Assembly (NCBI GenBank): GCA_009377605.1
Contig: WHTT01000008.1
Location: forward strand, 1-64,000
Reading direction: 5' to 3'
Source of the DNA: Luteitalea sp.
Lineage (GTDB): Bacteria; Acidobacteriota; Vicinamibacteria; Vicinamibacterales; Vicinamibacteraceae
DNA: 64,000 nucleotides
The position numbers and the translations under genes are program-made. Below, piece by piece: positions 16,763 to 23,782 of the stretch (positions are counted from its first letter, which is position 1; every line of letters begins with the position of its first letter). Below the pieces are notes generated by a model. The model was not told the DNA's origin. It did no database searches and was given only the letters and a program-made list of their open reading frames with translations.

Positions 16763-17572
16763 CTTGCGGCGGCCGACTACCCAGGCGAACCCGAGCAGCC
16801 CGAGTCCGAGGAGCGCGGTCATGCCCGGCTCTGGCACCTTCGAAACCGGTCTCCACGACACGATCAGGTCGTTGTAGTCATAGTCCGAGCAGGCGCCTGC
16901 AACGCATCCAGACGTCGAGGCGGCCCCGAAAAGATCCTCGAGCCCAAGCCATGACCCGTCCCCGTCGGTCATGTACGCGAACTGTTGGCCAGGCATCACG
17001 CCGTACATGTCACTGAAGTAGCCGCCGATATTCCACGACGACTGCGTGAAGAATGTCTGACCCAAGTCCGTGTTGAAGTAGTAGAAGCCAAAGAGCGAGG
17101 GTAATTCAGCGCTTGCTACGGCGTCGACGGTCTGGTCTGGAGAGAAGAGCTGGTGACGTTCCCCCGTGAGCGGGTCGTACCACCCGAACTCATTGTTGCC
17201 GTCGAGCGCGGTGAACTCCCCTGCGAGGGTGAATTCGTAGTTATATGCAGCACCCTCGTCGAAGTAGAAGTCGTCGACTCCGGTGCCGGACGCCTGTCCC
17301 AAGTAGCTCAAGGGCCCGCCTGCCGTCTGGGGCAAGGTGTGCAGAGACCCTCCAATCCAGTCACACACCGAGCCTTGTGTGAGACTGCCCATGTTGCAGG
17401 CGCCGTTCACGCTGTCCCATGAGTCGCCGTCCCAGTACGGGTTGAAAGACTGCGTGGCCGAATCGACGCCTTGAAGGCTGCCCGAACCGACGACGATCGG
17501 GGCGGCCGAAGCCGACGTGGACGTCAGCCAGGCCACACCAACGAGAAGGACAAATACGAGCGAACGCTTCAT
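16760..17572 (-). CDS. PEP-CTERM sorting-domain protein 1
   Basis: A secreted 270-residue protein with a signal peptide (MKRSLVFVLLVGVAWLTSTS, cleavage near ASA-AP) and a classic C-terminal sorting tag: VPEPG, a short hydrophobic helix and GRRK. An exosortase would cleave the tag; none is in this window. The mature region has two close cysteine pairs and an acidic segment, CSDYDYNDLIVSWRP, similar to DUF4114-type motifs. It is the same length as, and clearly paralogous to, the protein at 18182. The frame is open to 17818, but ATG 17572 gives the signal peptide. It is expressed from a sigma-54-type promoter at 17741-17756. Likely a matrix or surface protein co-exported with exopolysaccharide. 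Confidence 0.93.
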   Translation of the reverse strand: MKRSLVFVLLVGVAWLTSTSASAAPIVVGSGSLQGVDSATQSFNPYWDGDSWDSVNGACNMGSLTQGSVCDWIGGSLHTLPQTAGGPLSYLGQASGTGVDDFYFDEGAAYNYEFTLAGEFTALDGNNEFGWYDPLTGERHQLFSPDQTVDAVASAELPSLFGFYYFNTDLGQTFFTQSSWNIGGYFSDMYGVMPGQQFAYMTDGDGSWLGLEDLFGAASTSGCVAGACSDYDYNDLIVSWRPVSKVPEPGMTALLGLGLLGFAWVVGRRK

Positions 17573-17730
17573 AGTGGCTCCGAATTCCTGTTCCGTCGCA
17601 AGTAAACGATGTCTACGCTCGAGCCGACTTTCGTTGGCCCGAAGGGAACCAACAGGTTCGCGGGTCGCTCCCTGCCTGCCTGAATACTTGGGCTGTTCCG
17701 CGCATTCCAGGCACATCCACCGCGTCCGTA
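17573..17730 (-). promoter_or_regulatory. Conserved 5' leader of PEP-CTERM gene 1
   Basis: About 158 bases between the predicted sigma-54 start and ATG. It aligns over its whole length, with the same spacing, to the leader of the second PEP-CTERM gene. Conserved blocks are AGCCCAAG, CCCGCGAACCTGTTGG, AACGAAAGTC and CTTGCGAC. A small hairpin before the CGCGAACC block is kept with different bases (GGG-AGCGA-CCC here, GGGC-AAAT-GCCC in the other). It may be a structured regulatory RNA, or simply recent duplication. Confidence 0.5.
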
Positions 17731-17740
17731 GCAGTATCAA

Positions 17741-17756
17741 TGCAGGCGGCGTGCCA
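17741..17756 (-). promoter_or_regulatory. Sigma-54-type promoter, PEP-CTERM gene 1
   Basis: The minus strand reads TGGCACGCCGCCTGCA: GG and GC are separated by 10 bases and the -24 half is the consensus TGGCACG. It sits about 170 bases before the start codon, at the same distance as in the paralogue. Sigma-54 control fits the PrsK/PrsR regulation reported for PEP-CTERM systems. Confidence 0.75.
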
Positions 17757-18181
17757 TGTTCGTATTTGATGTGGCCAGCTCTGGCGAGGCCTGTGGCGCC
17801 TGGGCCGCCTGCAGTCAAGCTACTTACTGGACACCAGTTATGGTTACCAGCTCAAATGCTTGAACCACGGCATACAAAGCTTCTGCCGCATCAGGCTCGC
17901 GCTGGTGCCGATTGACGAGGTCACCATTGGAGTGAGACGTCCCGACTGCCGCGCTGACCAACCAGAAGGGGCGGCGCGTGGGCTTTGGGATACCGCGTTG
18001 GGAAGAGACGTTCAGGCGAGACGTCGCGCTCCGGACGGCGTGAGAACGGTGCCAGGTAGAAGGAGGACTGTCCCCGTTTCAGCTGGCACCGCTCCACGCA
18101 GGCGACGGACGAGGCAGGGGAGCTGGGAGCAGGTTTTCCGCAGAGCTACGCGCGAGGCACAGCGCGTTCGGCAAACAGAGC
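17757..18181. other. Gene-free interval between the two PEP-CTERM genes
   Basis: No convincing gene is seen here. It should hold any enhancer-like binding sites for the sigma-54 activator of PEP-CTERM gene 1; none could be identified by eye. A hairpin at 18047-18091 (CGGTGCCAG / CTGGCACCG arms around a purine-rich and CTGTCCCCGTTTC segment) looks like another dispersed repeat. Confidence 0.5.
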
Positions 18182-18994
18182 CTACCGTCGGCGACCGATT
18201 GCCCAGGCGAACCCCAGGAGCCCGAGCCCGAGGAGCGCGGTCGTGCCCGGCTCCGGCACCTTCGAAATCGGCCTCCACGATACGATCACGTCGTTGTAGT
18301 CATAGTCCGAGCACGAGCCCGGAATGCAGTCGGGCGTTGCGAGGGTCCCGAACAAATCCTCCACCCCCAGCCAGAAATTACTGCCGTCGGTCATGTAACC
18401 AAACTGTTGGCCAGGAATGTGCCCGTACGTGTCGGTGAAATACGCCCCGTCGTTCAATGTCGAGTCCGTGAAGTACGACTGACCGAACTCGGTGTTGAAA
18501 TAGTAGAAGCCAAACTGGGCCGGCAGGGCGACCGTCGCCACGTCGCCAAAGGTCTGCTCCGGCGAGAAGAGCTGGTGGCGCTCGCCGGTGAGCGGGTCGT
18601 ACCACCCGAACTCGTTGCTGCCGTTGAGGACGCTGAACTCGCCTACCAAGGCGATCTCGTAGTTGTACGCGGCGCCTTCGTCGAAGTAGAACGCGTCAAC
18701 CGCGGAGCCGTCCGCCTGGCCCAGATAGCTCAAGGGGTCGCTCGTCGTCTGGGAGAGAACGGTCGGCGAACCGCCAACCCAGTCGCAGACCGTCCCTTGC
18801 GCGAGGCTGGCGAGGTGGCAGGGTCCGGTGTTGCTGTCCCACGAGTCGCCGTTCCAGTAGGGGTTGAACGTCTGATCGGTGGATGTCACAGGCTGAAGAC
18901 TACCCGAACCGACGATAATAGGAGCGGCCGAAGCCGACGCGGACGTGAGCCAGGCCGTGCCAACGAAAAGAGCAGATGCGAGCGAACGTTTCAT
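18182..18994 (-). CDS. PEP-CTERM sorting-domain protein 2
   Basis: A paralogue of the upstream PEP-CTERM protein, also 270 residues. It has a signal peptide (MKRSLASALFVGTAWLTSAS), a mature region with matching motifs (YFDEGAAYNYE, NEFGWYDPLTGERHQLFSP, CSDYDYNDVIVSWRP) and a C-terminal tag VPEPGTTALLGLGLLGFA ending GRRR. The conserved FGWYDPLTGERHQLF block implies a shared fold, possibly a beta-sandwich carbohydrate- or metal-binding module (inference). ATG 18994 was chosen because it begins the signal peptide; the frame extends 12 codons further. It has its own sigma-54-type promoter and leader, so the two copies are separately transcribed though adjacent. The exosortase must be elsewhere in the genome. 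Confidence 0.93.
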   Translation of the reverse strand: MKRSLASALFVGTAWLTSASASAAPIIVGSGSLQPVTSTDQTFNPYWNGDSWDSNTGPCHLASLAQGTVCDWVGGSPTVLSQTTSDPLSYLGQADGSAVDAFYFDEGAAYNYEIALVGEFSVLNGSNEFGWYDPLTGERHQLFSPEQTFGDVATVALPAQFGFYYFNTEFGQSYFTDSTLNDGAYFTDTYGHIPGQQFGYMTDGSNFWLGVEDLFGTLATPDCIPGSCSDYDYNDVIVSWRPISKVPEPGTTALLGLGLLGFAWAIGRRR

Positions 18995-19153
18995 AGTGAC
19001 TCTCAGTTTCGGGCTCTGTCGCAAGTTCACGACGTCTACGGTTCAGCTGACTTTCGTTATTCGTGGGGTAGCCAACAGGTTCGCGGGCATTTGCCCTCAG
19101 TACCAGAATGCTTGGGCTTTCCGGGTTTTCCAAGGCAAAGCGACCGCGTGCCT
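18995..19153 (-). promoter_or_regulatory. Conserved 5' leader of PEP-CTERM gene 2
   Basis: About 159 bases from the predicted sigma-54 start to ATG, matching the gene 1 leader in order and spacing of blocks (AGCCCAAG, CCCGCGAACCTGTTGG, AACGAAAGTC, CTTGCGAC). GGGC-AAAT-GCCC forms the hairpin that has different paired bases in the other copy. No known riboswitch class was recognised. Confidence 0.5.
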
Positions 19154-19164
19154 ACCAGAGCTAC

Positions 19165-19180
19165 TGCAGGGTGCGTGCCA
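19165..19180 (-). promoter_or_regulatory. Sigma-54-type promoter, PEP-CTERM gene 2
   Basis: The minus strand reads TGGCACGCACCCTGCA: consensus TGGCACG at -24, then GC ten bases after GG. It lies about 171 bases before ATG, the same architecture as the first PEP-CTERM gene. It falls upstream of the divergent dehydrogenase start at 19279, supporting that start over an upstream one. Confidence 0.75.
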
Positions 19181-19278
19181 TTTCACCTACTGAGATGGAG
19201 GTTCCCGTGGGCATGCCGACGGCGCCCCGGATGGCGCCCACGCCGCGCCGGAACATCACATCGAGAGTGCTCATCCCA

Positions 19279-20580
19279 ATGTCTGATGTCCTGATTGAAA
19301 AGCTACGCGCTCGCCAGGCTCGCGCCGGGGTCATTGGTCTCGGCTACGTGGGCTTGCCCCTAGCGATCGAGTTCGCCCGGGCAGGCCTTCACGTGACCGG
19401 CATTGACGTGGACCGGAACAAGGTCGCGGCGCTCAACGCCGGCGAGTCGTACATCCTCGACGTGCCGGCCTGCCACGTGAATCAAGCGGTGCAGGATGGC
19501 CGCTTTCGTGCGACCACCGACTTCGCGGCGCTCTCGGAGGTCGACACGATCAACATCTGCGTGCCGACCCCGTTGCGGAAAACGAAGGACCCGGACCTTT
19601 CGTACGTGGCTTCGGCGGTGGCGGAAGCGGCGAAGTATCTCCGCAAGGGACAGCTCGTGATTCTCGAATCGACGACCTATCCGGGAACCACCGAAGAGGT
19701 CGTGCAACCCATGCTGGAGGAAGCGGGGCTCAAGGCTGGCACCGACTTCTACCTTGCGTTCTCGCCGGAGCGCGTGGATCCAGGCAACCCACACTTCCAG
19801 ACGCACAATATTCCCAAGGTGGTTGGTGGCTTCGACGCCGCGTCGACCGGCGCCGCGGTCGCGCTGTACTCGACCATCGTCAACGAGGTGGTGCCGGTGT
19901 CGAACCCTCGAGTGGCCGAGATGGTCAAGCTGCTCGAGAACACCTTTCGTGCGGTGAACATTGGTCTCGTCAACGAGTTGGCGCTGATGTGTCGGGACCT
20001 CGGCATCAATGTGTGGCAGGTCATCGATGCGGCGAAGACCAAGCCGTTCGGCTTCATGCCGTTCTATCCGGGACCGGGCCTCGGTGGCCACTGCATTCCG
20101 ATCGATCCGTTCTATCTCAGTTGGAAGGCGCGTCAGAGCGGCTTCGAGAGCCGCTTCATCGAGTTGGCGGGTCACGTCAACGCAGGGATGCCGAAATACG
20201 TGGTCAGCCTCGTGGCCGACGCGCTCAACAGCCTCGGAAAGGCGATTCGAGGATCCCGCCTTCACCTCCTTGGTATGGCGTACAAACCGGATGTGAGCGA
20301 CCACCGCGAGTCTCCCGCCCTCGACATCGCGCAACTGTTGCGGCAGCGAGGGGCACGGGTCACCTACAGTGACCCGCACGTTCCCGATGTGGAGCATGGC
20401 GACTTACGCTTGACCGCGGTGCCGCTGGAGGAGGCCTATCGTGACGGATTCGACTGCGCCATCATTGCCACGAATCATCGGGCCTTCGACTATGCTGAGC
20501 TGGCGGAGCGCGCCCCGCTCATCGTGGACACGCGGAACGCCTTGAAGGGTATTGCCGGCGCGCACATCTTTCGGCTGTAG
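19279..20580 (+). CDS. wbpA: UDP-sugar 6-dehydrogenase (UDP-N-acetylglucosamine type)
   Basis: An NAD-dependent nucleotide-sugar 6-dehydrogenase that oxidises C6 to a uronic acid. 433 residues: Rossmann motif GVIGLGYVGLPLA, VPTPLRKTKDPDLSYV, LESTTYPGTTEE, FSPERVDPGNP and the catalytic cysteine C272 in PGLGGHCIPIDPFYLSW. The segment LRKTKDPDLSYV with HCIPIDPFYLSW resembles WbpA/WbpO/TviB enzymes using UDP-GlcNAc or UDP-GalNAc more than UDP-glucose dehydrogenases; this is family-level judgement. ATG 19279 (MSDVLIEKL) was chosen over earlier in-frame starts that would overlap the divergent promoter. It heads a plus-strand run with gmd 15 bases downstream. Confidence 0.9.
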   Translation: MSDVLIEKLRARQARAGVIGLGYVGLPLAIEFARAGLHVTGIDVDRNKVAALNAGESYILDVPACHVNQAVQDGRFRATTDFAALSEVDTINICVPTPLRKTKDPDLSYVASAVAEAAKYLRKGQLVILESTTYPGTTEEVVQPMLEEAGLKAGTDFYLAFSPERVDPGNPHFQTHNIPKVVGGFDAASTGAAVALYSTIVNEVVPVSNPRVAEMVKLLENTFRAVNIGLVNELALMCRDLGINVWQVIDAAKTKPFGFMPFYPGPGLGGHCIPIDPFYLSWKARQSGFESRFIELAGHVNAGMPKYVVSLVADALNSLGKAIRGSRLHLLGMAYKPDVSDHRESPALDIAQLLRQRGARVTYSDPHVPDVEHGDLRLTAVPLEEAYRDGFDCAIIATNHRAFDYAELAERAPLIVDTRNALKGIAGAHIFRL

Positions 20581-20595
20581 TAATCTATTCACGTC

Positions 20596-21594
20596 ATGCC
20601 GAAGTGTGCTGTCATCACGGGCATCACGGGACAAGACGGCTCGTATCTGGCCGAGTTCCTCGTCGAGAAGGGCTATCGCGTGGTGGGTGTGATCCGCCGC
20701 GCCAGCGCGCCAAACCTGTGGCGCATCGAGCCGCTTCAGGATCGGATCGAGCTCCGGCACGCCGACCTGCTCGACCAGCTCTCCATCATCCGCCTCCTCG
20801 ACGAGGTGCAGCCAGACGAGCTCTACAACCTTGCCGCGATGTCGTTCGTGCCTACCTCCTGGCAGCAGCCGGTCCTGACCGGCGACTACAACGCGCAGGG
20901 CGTGACGCGGGTGCTCGAGGCGATCCGACAGGTCAATGTCAAAATCCGGTTCTACCAGGCGAGCTCGAGCGAGATGTTCGGCAAAGTGCGTGAGGTGCCC
21001 CAGACAGAGCTCACGCCGTTCTACCCGCGCAGCCCGTATGGCGTCTCGAAGGTCTTCGGCCATTACATGACGGTGAACTACCGCGAGAGCTTCGGCATCT
21101 TCGGTTGCTCGGGGATCCTGTTCAACCACGAATCACCTCGACGGGGGCTGGAGTTCGTCACGCGCAAGGTGAGCGACGGCGTCGCCCGGATCAAGCTCGG
21201 GCTCGCGCCGACGCTCGCCCTCGGCACACTGGACGCGAAGCGCGACTGGGGCTTTGCCGGCGATTACATTCGTGCCATCTGGCTCATGCTCCAGCAAGAT
21301 CAGCCAGACGATTACGTGGTGGCAAGCGGTGTGACGCACTCGGTGCGCGAGCTGGTGGAGGTGGCGTTCGGCCACGCCGGTCTCGACTGGCGCGAGCACG
21401 TGGTGGTCGATCCACAGTTCCACCGGCCGGCGGAAGTCGATCTGTTGGTCGGCGACGCCACGAAGGCGCGCAGCGAGCTGGGATGGGAGCCGACGGTCGA
21501 CTTCAAGACGCTCGTGATGATGATGGTGGACGCTGATCTCGAGCGCCTCCGCAGGCGCCAGCTCGTTTCCAGCACGTCGGCCGCGAGCGCGTAA
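20596..21594 (+). CDS. gmd: GDP-mannose 4,6-dehydratase
   Basis: Converts GDP-D-mannose to GDP-4-keto-6-deoxy-D-mannose, the precursor of GDP-fucose, GDP-rhamnose or GDP-perosamine. 332 residues, extended [19 protein letters not shown] at the N-terminus, [24 protein letters not shown], the catalytic YGVSK and FNHESPRRG followed by FVTRKV, all typical of GMD. It is somewhat shorter than E. coli Gmd. No fucose synthase or perosamine synthase follows directly; RmlD-like or aminotransferase genes in the window might serve, but this is speculative. Confidence 0.96.
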   Translation: MPKCAVITGITGQDGSYLAEFLVEKGYRVVGVIRRASAPNLWRIEPLQDRIELRHADLLDQLSIIRLLDEVQPDELYNLAAMSFVPTSWQQPVLTGDYNAQGVTRVLEAIRQVNVKIRFYQASSSEMFGKVREVPQTELTPFYPRSPYGVSKVFGHYMTVNYRESFGIFGCSGILFNHESPRRGLEFVTRKVSDGVARIKLGLAPTLALGTLDAKRDWGFAGDYIRAIWLMLQQDQPDDYVVASGVTHSVRELVEVAFGHAGLDWREHVVVDPQFHRPAEVDLLVGDATKARSELGWEPTVDFKTLVMMMVDADLERLRRRQLVSSTSAASA

Positions 21595-21627
21595 GTCCTT
21601 GTAGGTCCCTGAGGACCAAGCACCTGG

Positions 21628-22617
21628 ATGCTGCCTTCGCTCGACGTCGTCGTCGTCAACTGGAACGGTGGGCGCTTGCTCCACGACTGCATCGAGTCAG
21701 TGGGCGCCATCCACGACCATCGGTTCGAGTTACGTCGGGTCGTCGTCGTCGACAACGGATCCAGTGACGGTTCGATGGATGGTCTCGAATGGCTCGACTC
21801 GAGAGTCGAGGTCATTCGTAGCCGCCGTAATCTCGGTTTTGCGGCCGCGTGCAATCGAGGCGCCATCGGATCGACAGCAGACTATCTCCTTTTCTTGAAC
21901 CCAGACACGCGCGTGACGGCGGATGCCCTCGCGAGGCCTGTCGAGTATCTCGCGTCTCCATCGGGGCGAGACGTGGGCATTGTCGGCCCTCGACTGGTCG
22001 ATGACGAAGGGGCGACGAGCCGGAGCTGTGCGCGATTCCCGACTCCCGCCATGTTCGTGAGCGTCGTGCTCGGGCTCAATCGGCTCTTCCCCCGGCGCTG
22101 GCCGTCCCACGTGATGAGTGAGTGGGACCATCGGGATACGCGGCAGGTCGAGCACGTCTGCGGCGCGTTCTATGCCGTACGGCGCTTGCTCTTCCAAGCC
22201 CTTGATGGCTTCGACGAGCGATTCTTCTTGTATCTCGAAGACCTCGACTTCTCGCGTCGGGCCGCGCTCCGCGGTTCGCGGACCATGTTCCTCGCTGACG
22301 CCGTCGTTTACCATAAGGGTGGCGGTGCATCGCAAGCGGTGAAGGCACTGAGGCTTGGCTACGCGCTGCACAGCCGGATTCTCTACGGGTACAAGCATTT
22401 TCCCCGGCGGAGCGCGACGGCGCTCGCGGTGGGGACGCTCTGTGTCGAGCCCCTGATCCGCCTGGCTCACGCGCTTGGTCATCTCGACGGTCGAGAAATC
22501 ACGGACGTCGTGCTCGGGTACGTGCGGCTCTGGAGGCGGGTCCTTGGCGATCTGTGGAGGCATCGGGGCATCCAGAGATGGACGCAAATAAGGACGGATA
22601 CCGAGGGACACGGATAA
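21628..22617 (+). CDS. GT2 glycosyltransferase (rhamnosyltransferase-like)
   Basis: A GT-A-fold transferase of 329 residues. LDVVVVNWNGGRLL, VVVDNGSSDGSMDG, RNLGFAAACNRG, LFLNPDTRV (the DXD-type site) and FFLYLEDLDFSRRAALRG are the hallmark segments of WbbL/RfbF-like enzymes that transfer rhamnose or related deoxysugars. A short hydrophobic stretch near residue 265 could attach it to the membrane. The C-terminal 14 or so residues (QIRTDTEGHG) are encoded by GGACGGATA-type repeats, and the TAA stop lies inside that repeat. It sits in a co-directional run after gmd. Confidence 0.9.
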   Translation: MLPSLDVVVVNWNGGRLLHDCIESVGAIHDHRFELRRVVVVDNGSSDGSMDGLEWLDSRVEVIRSRRNLGFAAACNRGAIGSTADYLLFLNPDTRVTADALARPVEYLASPSGRDVGIVGPRLVDDEGATSRSCARFPTPAMFVSVVLGLNRLFPRRWPSHVMSEWDHRDTRQVEHVCGAFYAVRRLLFQALDGFDERFFLYLEDLDFSRRAALRGSRTMFLADAVVYHKGGGASQAVKALRLGYALHSRILYGYKHFPRRSATALAVGTLCVEPLIRLAHALGHLDGREITDVVLGYVRLWRRVLGDLWRHRGIQRWTQIRTDTEGHG

Positions 22618-22619
22618 GG
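22578..22619. repeat. Short GGACGGATA-type repeats covering a gene 3' end
   Basis: Imperfect units (GGACGCAAATA, GGACGGATACC, GGACACGGATAAGG) run through the last codons and stop of the GT2 gene. Such arrays occur as dispersed repeats in many genomes. Here they form the extreme C-terminus. Confidence 0.5.
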
Positions 22620-22651
22620 GCACGTCTTTGGACTAATCGTCTAACAGGCGT

Positions 22652-23746
22652 ATGAGGGTGTTATTCCTCGTTCAGCATACCGGGTCCTCTCCCGGGACGC
22701 GCTATCGGGTTCTGCAGTACCTGCCGGCCTTGGAGTCGGCCGGCTTTCTCTGCACCGTCCGCGTGGCGCAGAGTCAAGTGTCGACCGCTGCAGCGCTCGG
22801 CAGCCTCGGGCGCGCACGCCACGTGCGGACGCTGCAGCTGGCTCGAAGTTGGAGCGAGACACACGCCAGCCTGGCGCGTCTCATCTCGCTGCTGCCGCGG
22901 TTCGATCGATGCGTGTTCTATCGGATTCCGCTGCCGGCCTGGACGACCACGTGGCTCGGCCCGTATCGCGATCGGCTCGTGTACGATTTCGACGATGCGT
23001 TGGACGTGCAGGAAGCAGGAGAAACGCATCTCATGGCCAAGCTGCGCGGCCGCTTGTGGCGCGACAGCCTGGCACGGGCCATCGCCTGCTGCCGGGTGAT
23101 CGTCACCTCGAACCACCGTAACGCCGCGGTCGTCCAAGCGGCCGGCGGGGAAGCCGTGCTCATTCCGACGTCTGTCGACATCGATCGATACCCCTTTCCG
23201 GCACCGCCCCGTACCGCGGCGCGGCTGGTCCTTGGCTGGATTGGCACACCGTCCACGGCCGCTTACCTGACCCTCATCGAGGAGCCGTTGCGGCGGATCC
23301 TCTGCCGTTACGATGTCGAGCTTCGACTGGTGGGCGCCGGGCGGAGCCCGTTGCGCGGCGTTCCGGTCACGATCCATCCGTGGTGTCTCGAGACGGAGGT
23401 CAACGACGTCTCCGCGTTCGATATCGGATTGATGCCGATGCCGGACACCGCGTGGACACGGGGCAAAGCCGCCCTCAAGGCGCTTCAGTACGGTGCATCC
23501 GGCGCGCCAACGATCGCCTCGTGGACGGAGACCAACGAGCAGATCCTCGGGAGTGACACCGGCACGCTCTTTTGCCGGTCAGACGCCGAGTGGGAACGGG
23601 CCCTTGCGCAGCTCATCGAAGACCGGACGCTGCGCGAACAGCTTGGGAGGCGTGCCCGCGATCGCGTCGCATCGCTCTATTCCGTGCAAGCGAATGCGCC
23701 AAAATGGATTGCCTTGCTACGGAAGGCAGAGAAAGTCGGTTCGTAG
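22652..23746 (+). CDS. Glycosyltransferase, GT-B fold (GT4-like)
   Basis: A 364-residue predicted GT-B transferase. The N-terminus VLFLVQHTGSSPGTRYRVLQ matches a sub-family seen again at 34177 (GGPDVPSARFRVRQYV). YDFDDALDVQEAGETHLMAK, VTSNHRNAAVVQAAGG and VLIPTSVDIDRYP precede the nucleotide-binding half (LVLGWIGTPSTAAYLTLI, LVGAGRSPLRGVPV, MPMPDTAWTRGKAALKALQY). The family typically uses a sugar nucleotide to extend lipid-linked glycans at the cytoplasmic face. The stop codon lies in the loop of a GGTTCG/CGAACC hairpin. Donor and acceptor are unknown. Confidence 0.88.
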   Translation: MRVLFLVQHTGSSPGTRYRVLQYLPALESAGFLCTVRVAQSQVSTAAALGSLGRARHVRTLQLARSWSETHASLARLISLLPRFDRCVFYRIPLPAWTTTWLGPYRDRLVYDFDDALDVQEAGETHLMAKLRGRLWRDSLARAIACCRVIVTSNHRNAAVVQAAGGEAVLIPTSVDIDRYPFPAPPRTAARLVLGWIGTPSTAAYLTLIEEPLRRILCRYDVELRLVGAGRSPLRGVPVTIHPWCLETEVNDVSAFDIGLMPMPDTAWTRGKAALKALQYGASGAPTIASWTETNEQILGSDTGTLFCRSDAEWERALAQLIEDRTLREQLGRRARDRVASLYSVQANAPKWIALLRKAEKVGS

Positions 23747-23756
23747 CGCGCGAACC
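23738..23756 (+). terminator. Hairpin with the GT4 stop codon in its loop
   Basis: GGTTCG (23738-23743) pairs with CGAACC (23751-23756) around loop TAGCGCG, whose first three bases are the stop codon of the preceding gene. There is no T-tract, so termination is uncertain. The arrangement resembles the split hairpin at the end of the desII-like gene. Confidence 0.35.
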
Positions 23757-23782
23757 CTCTGTCACCCTATCACCCGCCAGCC

